Positions 1 through 7,491 of a stretch of DNA of 64,000 bases are shown here, in pieces. How positions within the stretch are numbered: the first letter of the stretch is position 1; each line of letters starts with the position of its first letter. The notes beneath the pieces were generated by a model that was given only the letters and a program-made list of their open reading frames with translations, was not told where the DNA came from and searched no databases. This DNA comes from Hyphomicrobiales bacterium (lineage in GTDB: Bacteria > Pseudomonadota > Alphaproteobacteria > Rhizobiales > Devosiaceae), in assembly GCA_900470445.1 (NCBI GenBank), contig UCAU01000011.1, forward strand, positions 41,650 through 105,649. The letters are read 5' to 3'. Position numbers and translations under genes: made by a program.

Positions 1-23
1 GGTTCGACAAGCTCACCATGAGG
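1..23. repeat. Possible dispersed intergenic repeat (partial)
   Basis: The first 23 bases look like one arm of a short intergenic repeat that I recall from many alphaproteobacterial genomes. It lies just upstream of the frcC start. The window begins here, so the rest of the element cannot be seen. No second copy was noticed in the window. Confidence 0.35.
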
Positions 24-55
24 CCTACTGAAATATACCCTGGGGAGGGGCGTTG

Positions 56-1132
56 ATGAGTGATGACGCAAGCGGCTCGGCCGTAGCGGAAAAGGGATTG
101 GCGGGGGCCGCGCAGGCGGTGGCCAGCTTTGAGGAGGACGCGCCCGGCCCGGTCCGGCGGCTCCAGGCGTTCCTGCACAGTTATCCGACGGCCATTCCCT
201 TCATCGTGCTGATCGTGGCCATTGCGATCTTTTCGGTGGCGGCGGGCAGCAAGTTTTTCGCACCCTTCAACCTGTCGCTGGTGCTCCAGCAGGTGACCAT
301 TATCGGCGTGCTGGGCATTGCCCAGACCCTGATCATCCTCACCGCCGGCATCGATCTGTCCGTCGGGGCGATCATGATCCTGAGCTCCATTGTCATGGGG
401 CGGCTGTCCGTCGTTGCGGGCGTGCCGGTGGAAATATCCTTCGTGCTCGGTATTGGCACCGGCATTCTGTGCGGGCTGATCAATGGCGTGCTGGTGGCAT
501 TGGTAAAGCTGCCACCCTTTATCGTGACGCTGGGCACCTGGTCGATCTATGGCGCCATGATCATCTTCATCTCGCAATCGGAAACCATCCGCAGCCAGGA
601 TATCGCGGCGATCGCTCCCATGCTGCAATGGATGGGGGCCAGGGTCGCACTGGGCGGGGGAGCAATCCTCACGGCCGGCTCCATGGTGATGATCCTGATC
701 GCCGCAACGGTCTGGTACATTCTCAACCGCACTGCGTTCGGCCGGCATATCTACGCCACGGGCGACGATCCGGAAGCCGCGCGGCTGGCCGGTATCAATA
801 CCAAGATGACGCTGATCGGCGTCTATACCTTGGCCGGGTTCATCTGTGCGCTGGCGAGCTGGGTGCTGATCGGCCGCGTCGGCGCGGTGTCCCCGCTCGG
901 CAGCCAGACGGCGAACCTTGATTCCATCACCGCCGTCGTGATCGGGGGCACCTCGCTGTTCGGCGGGCGCGGTTCGATTGTCGGCACGCTGCTCGGCGCG
1001 CTTATCGTGGGCATGTTCCGCAATGGTTTGGCGCTCGCAGGCGTCGACGTGCTCTGGCAGGAATTTGCCGTGGGCGCCCTCATCATCATCGCTGTTACCA
1101 CCGACCAGTGGATCAGGAAGATTTCCGCATGA
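56..1132 (+). CDS. frcC: Fructose-type sugar ABC transporter permease FrcC
   Basis: Inner-membrane permease (358 aa) of a CUT2-family importer, closest in my recollection to rhizobial FrcC, which with FrcB and FrcA imports fructose, mannose and ribose. The protein has several hydrophobic segments beginning near residue 45. It carries the family signature TAGIDLSVGAI near residue 100, an EAA-like loop DPEAARLAGIN near 240, and the conserved end VIGGTSLFGGRGSIVGTLLGA. ATG at 56 is chosen over TTG at 53 because the GGGGAGGGG ribosome site at 42-50 is then 5 bases away. It overlaps frcA by four bases (ATGA). The binding-protein gene frcB is expected just upstream, outside the window. Confidence 0.85.
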   Translation: MSDDASGSAVAEKGLAGAAQAVASFEEDAPGPVRRLQAFLHSYPTAIPFIVLIVAIAIFSVAAGSKFFAPFNLSLVLQQVTIIGVLGIAQTLIILTAGIDLSVGAIMILSSIVMGRLSVVAGVPVEISFVLGIGTGILCGLINGVLVALVKLPPFIVTLGTWSIYGAMIIFISQSETIRSQDIAAIAPMLQWMGARVALGGGAILTAGSMVMILIAATVWYILNRTAFGRHIYATGDDPEAARLAGINTKMTLIGVYTLAGFICALASWVLIGRVGAVSPLGSQTANLDSITAVVIGGTSLFGGRGSIVGTLLGALIVGMFRNGLALAGVDVLWQEFAVGALIIIAVTTDQWIRKISA

Positions 1133-1947
1133 GCCTTGATCAAACGGCCGCGGGCCTTACCGCAACCCCCATCGCCGGCCCCCAGCCCATCCTCAGCGCG
1201 CAAGGCTTGCAGAAGCGCTACGGCAAGGTGGTGGCGCTCGACAATGCCGATTTCGAGCTGATGCCGGGGGAAATCCTGGCGGTCATCGGCGACAATGGCG
1301 CAGGCAAATCAACCCTGATCAAGGCGCTATGCGGCGCCGTGATCCCCGATGCGGGTGTGATCAAGCTCGATGGCTCGCCCGTGCAGTTCAAATCGCCGAT
1401 GGAGGCGCGGCTGGCCGGCATCGAAACGGTCTACCAAAATCTGGCGCTGTCGCCCGCCCTGTCGATTGCCGACAATCTGTTCCTCGGCCGAGAGATGCGC
1501 AAACCCGGCCCGCTTGGCAATATCTTCCGGCTGCTCGACCGCTCGACCATGAACCGGCTGGCCCGCGAAAAGCTGAGCGAATTGGGGCTGATGACCATCC
1601 AGAACATCAACCAATCGGTGGAAACGCTCTCGGGTGGCCAGCGGCAGGGTGTTGCCGTCGCCCGTGCGGCAGCCTTTGGTTCGCGCGTGGTGATCATGGA
1701 CGAGCCCACGGCGGCCCTGGGCGTCAAGGAAAGCCGCCGCGTGCTGGAATTGATGCTCGACGTGAAGCGGCGCGGCCTGCCCATCGTGCTGATCAGCCAC
1801 AATATGCCGCATGTGTTCGAGGTGGCGGACCGCATCCATATCCACCGGCTGGGCAAGCGGATCGCGGTGATCAATCCGAAGGATTATACGATGTCGGATG
1901 CGGTTGCGATCATGACCGGCGCGATGCAACCTCCGGGGATGACCTGA
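1129..1947 (+). CDS. frcA: Fructose-type sugar ABC transporter ATPase FrcA
   Basis: ATPase subunit (272 aa) of the same importer. It has a single ABC domain, as in rhizobial FrcA and unlike the two-domain RbsA. Walker A GDNGAGKST lies near residue 50, the signature LSGGQRQGVAVARA near 165, and Walker B VVIMDEPTAALG just after it, followed by the H-loop in LISHNMPHVFEVADRIH. The sequence agrees closely with my memory of Sinorhizobium FrcA, including the end NPKDYTMSDAVAIMTGA. The ATG at 1129 overlaps the frcC stop, and an AGGAAG ribosome site lies at about 1115-1120. Its stop codon falls inside a hairpin of the following palindromic element. Confidence 0.88.
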   Translation: MSLDQTAAGLTATPIAGPQPILSAQGLQKRYGKVVALDNADFELMPGEILAVIGDNGAGKSTLIKALCGAVIPDAGVIKLDGSPVQFKSPMEARLAGIETVYQNLALSPALSIADNLFLGREMRKPGPLGNIFRLLDRSTMNRLAREKLSELGLMTIQNINQSVETLSGGQRQGVAVARAAAFGSRVVIMDEPTAALGVKESRRVLELMLDVKRRGLPIVLISHNMPHVFEVADRIHIHRLGKRIAVINPKDYTMSDAVAIMTGAMQPPGMT

Positions 1948-2078
1948 TTTTCAGGTGATGCCGGCCTGCGAATGGTGACTTTCTCCGCTTCCGGTGCTCA
2001 CGTACTGATGTACGCTGCGCTCCGGTTCTCGAAAGCCGCCATTCTCGACTCGGCCTGACCTGAAACTCAGGCCATCCC
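1936..2078. repeat. 143-bp intergenic palindromic element
   Basis: The region between frcA and the dehydrogenase reads almost the same on both strands. Its ends are imperfect 27-base inverted repeats, each itself containing a small hairpin (ACCTGA-TTT-TCAGGT at 1942-1956; CCTGA-AAC-TCAGG at 2059-2071). GAATGG (1970-1975) pairs with CCATTC (2039-2044), and the centre GTAC-TGAT-GTAC forms the tip. It resembles a mobile REP/MITE-like repeat. It may also act as a transcription terminator or mRNA stabiliser after frcA. Confidence 0.65.
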
Positions 2079-2102
2079 TCTGTGATCGCCCAGGAAGAAG
2101 AA

Positions 2103-3155
2103 ATGACCAAAGTCCGCGCCCTTGTCCTTGAACGCCAGCATGAACTGGCGCTGCGCGATATCGATCTGCCGCTCGATGTGGGGCCGGGCATGGTCAAGAT
2201 TGCCATTCACACCGTGGGCGTCTGCGGCTCGGATGTGCATTATTACACCCATGGCAAGATCGGGCCATTCGTCGTCAATGCGCCCATGGTGCTGGGCCAT
2301 GAGGCGGCCGGGACCGTCACCGAAGTCGGCGCGGGCGTGACCAATCTCAAAGTGGGCGACCGGGTCTGCATGGAGCCGGGCATTCCCGATCCCAATTCGC
2401 GGGCCAGCCGGCTGGGCATGTATAATGTCGATCCGGCCGTGCGCTTCTGGGCCACCCCGCCCATTCATGGCGTGCTGACCTCCGAAGTCGTTCACCCCGC
2501 CAATTACACCTTCAAGCTGCCCGACAATGTCAGCTTTGCCGAAGGCGCCATGGTCGAGCCCTTCGCCGTGGGCATGCAGGCGGCGGCCAAGGCCAGGATC
2601 ACACCCGGCGATACCGCGGTAGTGCTGGGCGCCGGGCCGATTGGCACCATGGTGGCGATTGCCGCGCTTGCCGGCGGCTGTGCGCGGGTGATCGTGGCCG
2701 ATCTGGCCCAGCCCAAGCTCGATATTGCGGCGCGCTATCAGGGCGTCATTCCGGTCAATATTCGCGAAAAGAATATCGTCGAGGAAGTCGCCCGGCTAAC
2801 CGAGGGCTGGGGCGCCGATGTGGTGTTCGAATGTTCCGGCTCGCCCCATGCCTGGAAGACCATCATGGACCTGCCCCGGCCGGGCGGCGCTATCGTCGTG
2901 GTCGGGCTGCCGGTCGATCCGGTGGCGGTGGATATTGCTGGCGCATCGACCAAGGAGCTGCGGATCGAAAACGTGTTCCGTTATGCCCATCAATATGACC
3001 GCGCCATCGCGCTCATCGCCTCGGGCAAGGTGGATCTCAAGCCGCTGATTTCCGAGACCTTTGCCTTTGAGGATTCGATCAAGGCGTTTGATCGGGCGGT
3101 TGAAGCACGGCCGAGTGATGTGAAGCTGCAGATCCGCGTCGGCAAGGATGACTGA
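2103..3155 (+). CDS. Zinc-dependent xylitol/sorbitol dehydrogenase (D-xylulose reductase type)
   Basis: Medium-chain dehydrogenase (350 aa) of the polyol branch, probably oxidising xylitol or a similar polyol to a ketose with NAD+ in the cytoplasm. Catalytic-zinc ligands are visible in [11 protein letters not shown] (Cys) and LGHEAAGTV (His, Glu). The nucleotide-binding turn is [10 protein letters not shown] near residue 180. The structural-zinc cysteine lobe of classical alcohol dehydrogenases is absent: the segment reads [20 protein letters not shown], which I associate with rhizobial D-xylulose reductases. ATG at 2103 is preferred over GTG at 2082 because AGGAAG lies 5 bases before it. It fits with the preceding sugar importer. 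The exact polyol is not determined. Confidence 0.8.
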   Translation: MTKVRALVLERQHELALRDIDLPLDVGPGMVKIAIHTVGVCGSDVHYYTHGKIGPFVVNAPMVLGHEAAGTVTEVGAGVTNLKVGDRVCMEPGIPDPNSRASRLGMYNVDPAVRFWATPPIHGVLTSEVVHPANYTFKLPDNVSFAEGAMVEPFAVGMQAAAKARITPGDTAVVLGAGPIGTMVAIAALAGGCARVIVADLAQPKLDIAARYQGVIPVNIREKNIVEEVARLTEGWGADVVFECSGSPHAWKTIMDLPRPGGAIVVVGLPVDPVAVDIAGASTKELRIENVFRYAHQYDRAIALIASGKVDLKPLISETFAFEDSIKAFDRAVEARPSDVKLQIRVGKDD

Positions 3156-3444
3156 GGCACGGCAGGTGGTGCTGGATGGTACGTCTTGGCAGAGCCGCGA
3201 TGACGTCTACCGGGCTATCGAAACTGCCATTGGACCCAGCTATTTCGGGCGCAATCTGGATGCGCTGTGGGACATATTACGCACCCCAGAAGATAGCGCT
3301 CTCAAGCCGCCCTACGCGTTGATGGTGCGAGGTGTTGGGGGCACAAACCCCGAGGTCAAGCAAACCATTGAGGCGATCGCCGCGGTGTTTGCCGAGGCGC
3401 GGGCGGCGGACAATCAAGATATCGCGCTGACCATAGAAGAATAA
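3148..3444 (+). CDS. Barstar-family protein (orphan)
   Basis: Small 98-residue protein resembling barstar, the inhibitor of the ribonuclease barnase. The family pattern is visible in the N-terminal LDG-x-x-W strand, the helix [11 protein letters not shown], and the hallmark [13 protein letters not shown], followed by the C-terminal helix and IALTIEE strand. It starts 8 bases inside the end of the dehydrogenase gene, so it is translated from the same message. No barnase-like ribonuclease gene is visible nearby, so the partner is unknown. It could act on another ribonuclease or have a housekeeping role. Confidence 0.75.
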   Translation: MTEARQVVLDGTSWQSRDDVYRAIETAIGPSYFGRNLDALWDILRTPEDSALKPPYALMVRGVGGTNPEVKQTIEAIAAVFAEARAADNQDIALTIEE

Positions 3445-3459
3445 TTCAGGGAGACTGCA

Positions 3460-4245
3460 ATGGACCTCAACCTGCGTGACAAGGTCGCCGTCATCACCGG
3501 CGGAACGGTGGGTATCGGGCTGGCTGTCGCCGAAGGGCTGGCGGCCGAGGGGGCAAATCTGGTGCTGGTGGGTCGCGACAAGCTGCGCGGCGATGATGCG
3601 GCAGCGCGTATAGCCGACAGCTTCGGCATTATTGCCACCGCCATCAGCGCCGATGTGGCGACCGCGGAAGGCTGCGAGGCGGTGATCAAGGGTACGGCCA
3701 GGGCCTTTGGCGGGGCCGATATCCTGATCAACAATGCGGGGACCGGCTCGAACGAAACCATTGCCGAGGCCGACGACGCCAAATGGCAATATTATTGGGA
3801 CCTGCATGTGATGGCCGCCGTGCGGCTGGCGCGCGGGCTGGTGCCAGCGATGAAGAAGCGCGGCGGTGGCGTGGTGCTGCACAATGCCTCGATCTGTGCG
3901 GTGCAGCCGCTGTGGTATGAGCCGATCTACAACACCACCAAGGCCGCCTTGATGATGTTTTCCAAGACGCTGGCCAATGAAGTGGTCGGTGACAATATCC
4001 GCGTCAATACGATCAATCCGGGCCTGGTGCTGACGCCGGACTGGATCAAGACGGCCAAGCAGATCGCGGGCGAAGATGGCTGGCAGAAGCACCTGCAAGG
4101 CGTAGCTGACGAAGCCGGTGGCATGAAGCGCTTTGCGACGCCCGAGGAATTGGCGAACTTCTTCGTCTTCATGTGCTCGGACAAGGCGAGCTACTCGACC
4201 GGCTCGACCTATTTCGTCGATGGCGGCTGGCTCAAGACGGTCTGA
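3460..4245 (+). CDS. SDR-family oxidoreductase
   Basis: Classical short-chain dehydrogenase/reductase (261 aa) with an N-terminal nucleotide-binding motif ITGGTVGIGLAVAEG (about residues 12-26), the ILINNAG motif near residue 88, and a YNTTK catalytic Tyr/Lys pair near 155. The C-terminal STYFVDGGW is typical of the family. An AGGGAG ribosome site precedes the ATG. It lies 15 bases after the barstar gene and is probably in the same operon as the xylitol dehydrogenase, so a sugar or polyol substrate is plausible. The sequence does not settle the substrate. Confidence 0.8.
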   Translation: MDLNLRDKVAVITGGTVGIGLAVAEGLAAEGANLVLVGRDKLRGDDAAARIADSFGIIATAISADVATAEGCEAVIKGTARAFGGADILINNAGTGSNETIAEADDAKWQYYWDLHVMAAVRLARGLVPAMKKRGGGVVLHNASICAVQPLWYEPIYNTTKAALMMFSKTLANEVVGDNIRVNTINPGLVLTPDWIKTAKQIAGEDGWQKHLQGVADEAGGMKRFATPEELANFFVFMCSDKASYSTGSTYFVDGGWLKTV

Positions 4246-4305
4246 TCGGAACCAACGAAGCGGGCTCACGGTTGTGACGGCAGCGTCACTACAAGGGCCC
4301 ACGCC

Positions 4306-4830
4306 ATGGATGCCGGCAACGCCATTGGATATGTCGATACCTTCCTGCCCCAGCACATCATCGCCATTCGCCTGGTGATCGCAGCCATTTTGGGCGCCAT
4401 GATCGGGTTCGAGCGGGAGTGGAACACGGCTGAGGCCGGGCTGCGCACGCATATTCTGATTGCGGTGGCGGCGTCGCTGTTCACCATCCTGGCGTTCGAG
4501 ATATTCCACACCATCCAGGGCGAGGGGCATTCCAACCCCGACCCGATCCGCGCCGTGGAGGCGGTCACCGCGGGCATCGCCTTTCTCGGCGCCGGGGCGA
4601 TTTTCCGGCGCGGCGGGGGTGTGCAAGGGCTGACCACGGGCGCGGGTATGTGGCTGGCGGGCGCTGTCGGCGTCGCTGTGGCTTTGGGCTATTACCTGAT
4701 CGCGCTGGGCGTGGCGGTACTGGCGGTGATGATCCTGGCCGTGTTGCGAGCGTTTGCCCATCATGTGGTGGGCCGGGATGCGCAAAATCCTGCGGTCAAA
4801 GGGCCGCGGGGAGAAGCAGATGGAGATTGA
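4306..4830 (+). CDS. MgtC/SapB-family membrane protein
   Basis: Inner-membrane protein of 174 residues with four or five hydrophobic segments and the family motifs MIGFEREW, AGLRTHILIAVAAS, and DPIRAVEAVTAGIAFLGAGAI. MgtC proteins are linked to growth at low magnesium and inside host cells, where they affect the ATP synthase and phosphate uptake. Many bacteria have paralogues of unclear role. This is the short form without the cytoplasmic C-terminal domain of Salmonella MgtC. It is 60 bases after the SDR gene and may be read from the same message. It precedes the hairpin-rich region at 4921-5158. Confidence 0.82.
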   Translation: MDAGNAIGYVDTFLPQHIIAIRLVIAAILGAMIGFEREWNTAEAGLRTHILIAVAASLFTILAFEIFHTIQGEGHSNPDPIRAVEAVTAGIAFLGAGAIFRRGGGVQGLTTGAGMWLAGAVGVAVALGYYLIALGVAVLAVMILAVLRAFAHHVVGRDAQNPAVKGPRGEADGD

Positions 4831-4920
4831 TGGCGCGCGCCGAGGGACATGCGCGCTGCCGATCCTGCCTCTCCCCCCGTACGATCAACGACCGGGAGGT
4901 GTCGCGACCGCGCCCTGTTG

Positions 4921-5158
4921 CCAAGCCCCCTTGGAGTAGGGCCGGCACGCCGCTCCGGCGCAGGTGCAAGCTGCCGGAGGGTTTAGCCAAGTGGCGGAGA
5001 GGGAGCTTGGGAATGCAAGGCCGGCCCGAAGGCAGATCCTGCAGCACCTCTCCGCCGAGGCATGCAACCTGTGGACGCAGGGATTGCATGCCAACCGAGC
5101 TGGACGCGGATGGCGTCCAGAAAAAGAAGCGGCCGCACCGTCGTGAGACGGAGGGCCG
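4921..5158 (+). ncRNA. Candidate structured RNA (tandem hairpins), family unknown
   Basis: A 240-base stretch with no convincing gene holds six strong local stems in series: CCAAG/CTTGG (4921-4934); CTCCGG/CCGGAG with inner CAG/CTG (4953-4979); a perfect 10-bp GGCGGAGAGG (4993-5002) with CCTCTCCGCC (5047-5056) enclosing three small arms; GGCATGCAA/TTGCATGCC (5059-5092) with inner CCTG/CAGG; CTGGACGC/GCGTCCAG (5100-5120); and CGGCC/GGCCG around CCGTC-GTGA-GACGG (5130-5158) with a GNRA loop. I could not match it to RNase P, tmRNA, SRP RNA, cobalamin or other riboswitches. The strand is assumed from the neighbours. It might be a cis-leader of the downstream gene or a separate transcript. Confidence 0.45.
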
Positions 5159-5312
5159 AGCTAACCTTGCATGGTCAAGAATGTCCGCGGAGGCGCCGCA
5201 CCACCGCAAACGAGGTCACGCCGCATTGGGACGCCGACAGCCCGCCTATGCGCGAACCGGACCGTGGGAAACAGGCAAAGCGGGGTAATGCTCAGGTAAC
5301 ATTCGCTTGCGT

Positions 5313-5324
5313 TTTACATGTAAA
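5313..5324. promoter_or_regulatory. Perfect 12-bp palindrome, possible operator
   Basis: TTTACATGTAAA is a perfect palindrome about 20 bases before the earliest probable start of the next gene, in a locally AT-rich patch. Its symmetry and position suggest a regulator-binding site. The regulator is unknown. Confidence 0.35.
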
Positions 5325-5343
5325 GGCACACAATCGCGCCGTT

Positions 5344-7077
5344 TTGCGGGGGAGGTGTGCCGTTCTGCAACCTGCACCAGAGCGCGACCAGATCGTTGCA
5401 GCCCTCGATCATCTGCTCGAGTGGCCCGAAATCGCGCGCTCGCCGCAATTGGCCAAGTTTGCCGCCTATATCGTGGGACGCACGCTGGATGGCGAACAGC
5501 AGGCGATCAAGGCCTATTCCATCGCCGTCGATGTATTCGGCCGGCCAGCTGATTTCGACCCCCAGGCGGACCCCATTGTGCGCGTGCAGGCGCGGCGGCT
5601 GCGGGGCTTGCTCGACGCCTATTATGCGGGGGAGGGTGCGGCCGAACCGGTGCGAATAAAACTGCCGGTGGGGCGCTATGTCCCTGAATTCGAGCTGGTG
5701 GCAGATCCGGCTGAAAAGCCGGCGGCGCCGGTCGCAGAAGATGAGTCAAGGCCGGCGCAGGCGCAGCGGCGGGGTGGCGTAACCCTGTCCTGGTTCGCAT
5801 TGGCCACGATCGCGCTGGGCGCGGCTGCCATTGCCTTTTCGACGGCGACCTGGCAACCGCGCCAGGCGGCACAAGCCTTGGCCACAGGCGCGGTGCAGCG
5901 ACCCAGTCTGGTGGTGGCGGAGTTCCAGAACCTGACCGGGCAGGGACGCAGCGCCCTGCCGTTGTCGGGCCTGGCGATCGAGCTGGTCACGGATCTGGAA
6001 GCCTTCGACACCATGGATGTGCGCTATGACGGCGCGCCGGCACCCGAGCCGGTGGCGGCCGCGGAGTTTGCGCTGAGCGGCATTGCGCGGGTCGATGCCG
6101 ACATGGTGCAATATAGCGCCATTCTCACCGATACGCGGACCAGCGATATCATCTGGAGCGAGGTGATCTCGCTGCCCCTGGCCCGCGCCAGTGAGCCCCT
6201 GGCGCTCGACGAAGTGTCGCGCCGGCTGAGCCTGGTGCTGGGAAGCACGCGCGGACCGGTGCATGCCCAGGCGCGGCAATTTCTGGCCTCAGATGCACCC
6301 ATTGCGGGCAATGAGAACGCCTATCTCTGCCGGGTAGCATTCGATCTCTATCGCGATACGGGCAGCGCCGAGGCGGGCGAGCGCGCCAGTGCCTGTTTTG
6401 CGGCGCTGCCCGCCAGCGAAGGCGAGAAGGCCGGTGTCCTGGCGGCCCAGGCGAGCCTGATCGCCGAGATCGGCACGGCCGAGACCTTGGCCGACCGCTA
6501 CAAGACGGCCGAGACGGAAATGGCGCAAGCCATTGCCGCTGCCCCGATCGATGGCTTCGTCTGGGAGCAGCAGGCGCGGCTGTTTGAAACCATCGGCGCC
6601 ATAGCGCAGGCCGAAGCCGCATTCGGCTCGGCAACCCAGCTCAACCCGGCCAGTGCCGATGCCTTGGCCGGCTATGCCAGGCTGCTGGCCTTTTCCGGCC
6701 GGCTCGACGATGCGCGGGCTCTGGCCGATCAATCGGTGAGCGTGCCGCCCAATCCGCCTGCCTGGTATTTCGGCGTGCCGGCTTTGCTGGCGCTGCGCGA
6801 CCGGGACTTTCCTGCCGCTATTGCCCATGCCGAAATCTATGCCACGGCCGATCGCGAACTGGGGCCGGTGCTGGCGATCATGGCGGCGCAGGAGGCGGGC
6901 AATAGCGCGGTGGTCAATCGCTATTTGCCGCAGGTGCTCGAGATTGCCAGCTTCCGGGCGGCGGGCCTATTGCCGCAATTGCGCAAGCGCATCAGTGACG
7001 CGGGCCTGTTGGGCCGGATCGGCGCGACATTGGCGGCGGCCGGCGTGCCGCCCGCTTCGCTCAATGCCGCGTTCTGA
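5344..7077 (+). CDS. Membrane-anchored regulator-like protein with TPR repeats
   Basis: About 577 residues. The N-terminal domain (first 110 residues) includes SPQLAKFAAYIVGRTLDGEQ, FGRPADFDPQADPIVRVQAR and LPVGRYVPEF. It is the domain I know from rhizobial and acidobacterial proteins often annotated as adenylate cyclase or TPR proteins; the cyclase catalytic domain itself is absent here. A single membrane segment LSWFALATIALGAAAIAF follows, then a TolB-like region starting RPSLVVAEFQNLTG and a TPR-rich C-terminus. The start is uncertain: TTG at 5344 is given, but CTG at 5365 has the better ribosome site (GGGGAGG, 5349-5355). An upstream ATG would run through the hairpin region. The function is probably signalling or regulation; this is inferred. 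Confidence 0.6.
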   Translation: MRGRCAVLQPAPERDQIVAALDHLLEWPEIARSPQLAKFAAYIVGRTLDGEQQAIKAYSIAVDVFGRPADFDPQADPIVRVQARRLRGLLDAYYAGEGAAEPVRIKLPVGRYVPEFELVADPAEKPAAPVAEDESRPAQAQRRGGVTLSWFALATIALGAAAIAFSTATWQPRQAAQALATGAVQRPSLVVAEFQNLTGQGRSALPLSGLAIELVTDLEAFDTMDVRYDGAPAPEPVAAAEFALSGIARVDADMVQYSAILTDTRTSDIIWSEVISLPLARASEPLALDEVSRRLSLVLGSTRGPVHAQARQFLASDAPIAGNENAYLCRVAFDLYRDTGSAEAGERASACFAALPASEGEKAGVLAAQASLIAEIGTAETLADRYKTAETEMAQAIAAAPIDGFVWEQQARLFETIGAIAQAEAAFGSATQLNPASADALAGYARLLAFSGRLDDARALADQSVSVPPNPPAWYFGVPALLALRDRDFPAAIAHAEIYATADRELGPVLAIMAAQEAGNSAVVNRYLPQVLEIASFRAAGLLPQLRKRISDAGLLGRIGATLAAAGVPPASLNAAF

Positions 7078-7410
7078 TCAATGCGTGGATGATTGCGAGA
7101 AGAGATTGATGACGAGCACCCCGGCCAGGATCAGCCCGATGCCGATCAGAGCGGGCAGGTCCAGCGTCTGCCCATAGACGAAATAGGCGATGATCGAGAC
7201 CAGCACGATGCCGACACCGGACCAAATGGCGTAGCCGATGCCCACGGGAATGGTCTGCAGCGCCAGCGAAAAGAAATAGAAGGTGATGCCGTAGCCCACC
7301 ACCACCACGATCGTGGGGACAAGCTGGGTAAACCCGGCCGAGGCGCGCAGGAATGACGTGGCAATCACCTCGCCGACAATGGCGATGGCGAGATAGATCA
7401 GACCGGGCAT
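7078..7410 (-). CDS. Small multidrug resistance (SMR) family transporter
   Basis: Proton-coupled exporter of 110 residues with four membrane helices that works as a dimer. The essential glutamate is in AIAIVGEVIATSFLRAS (residue 14). The later helices contain GYGITFYFFSLALQTIPVGIGYAIWSGVG and the helix-4 pattern LIGIGLILAGVLVINLFS, all typical of the EmrE/QacC branch. Substrates are usually quaternary ammonium and other lipophilic cations. It is a single gene, convergent with the preceding TPR protein, and their stops abut. Confidence 0.88.
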   Translation of the reverse strand: MPGLIYLAIAIVGEVIATSFLRASAGFTQLVPTIVVVVGYGITFYFFSLALQTIPVGIGYAIWSGVGIVLVSIIAYFVYGQTLDLPALIGIGLILAGVLVINLFSQSSTH

Positions 7411-7491
7411 GGCCGCTCCAGGGGCTTGAGGGATATGCGGCTAACTTATGGTGTCGCTGCGGCCCCGCAAACCGGGTTTCTTTGCTCCCGG

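Noticed and set aside
3148-3444. Toxin-antitoxin module around the barstar gene.
   Set aside because: No toxin-like partner gene is adjacent on either side; the neighbours are a dehydrogenase and an SDR.
3277-4785. Long open frame of 502 codons on the minus strand opposite the SDR and mgtC genes.
   Set aside because: It runs antisense to well-supported genes with recognisable motifs, and its translation is His/Arg/Gln-rich, typical of GC-rich shadow frames. The same applies to long antisense frames at 11611-13428, 18324-20138 and 58487-60124.
4985-5060. A tRNA-like look (AGCCAAGTGG resembling a D-arm, enclosed by a long stem with three arms).
   Set aside because: The enclosing stem is 10 bp, no standard T-loop (TTCRANY) or CCA-proximal 7-bp acceptor is present, and no anticodon arm of proper size fits. 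It is treated as part of the structured-RNA candidate.
5062-5343. Extension of the TPR regulator gene upstream to ATG 5062 or 5110.
   Set aside because: The added residues are low-complexity, Arg-rich and not part of the recognised N-terminal domain, and they would run through the hairpin series and the palindrome. A later start is preferred.
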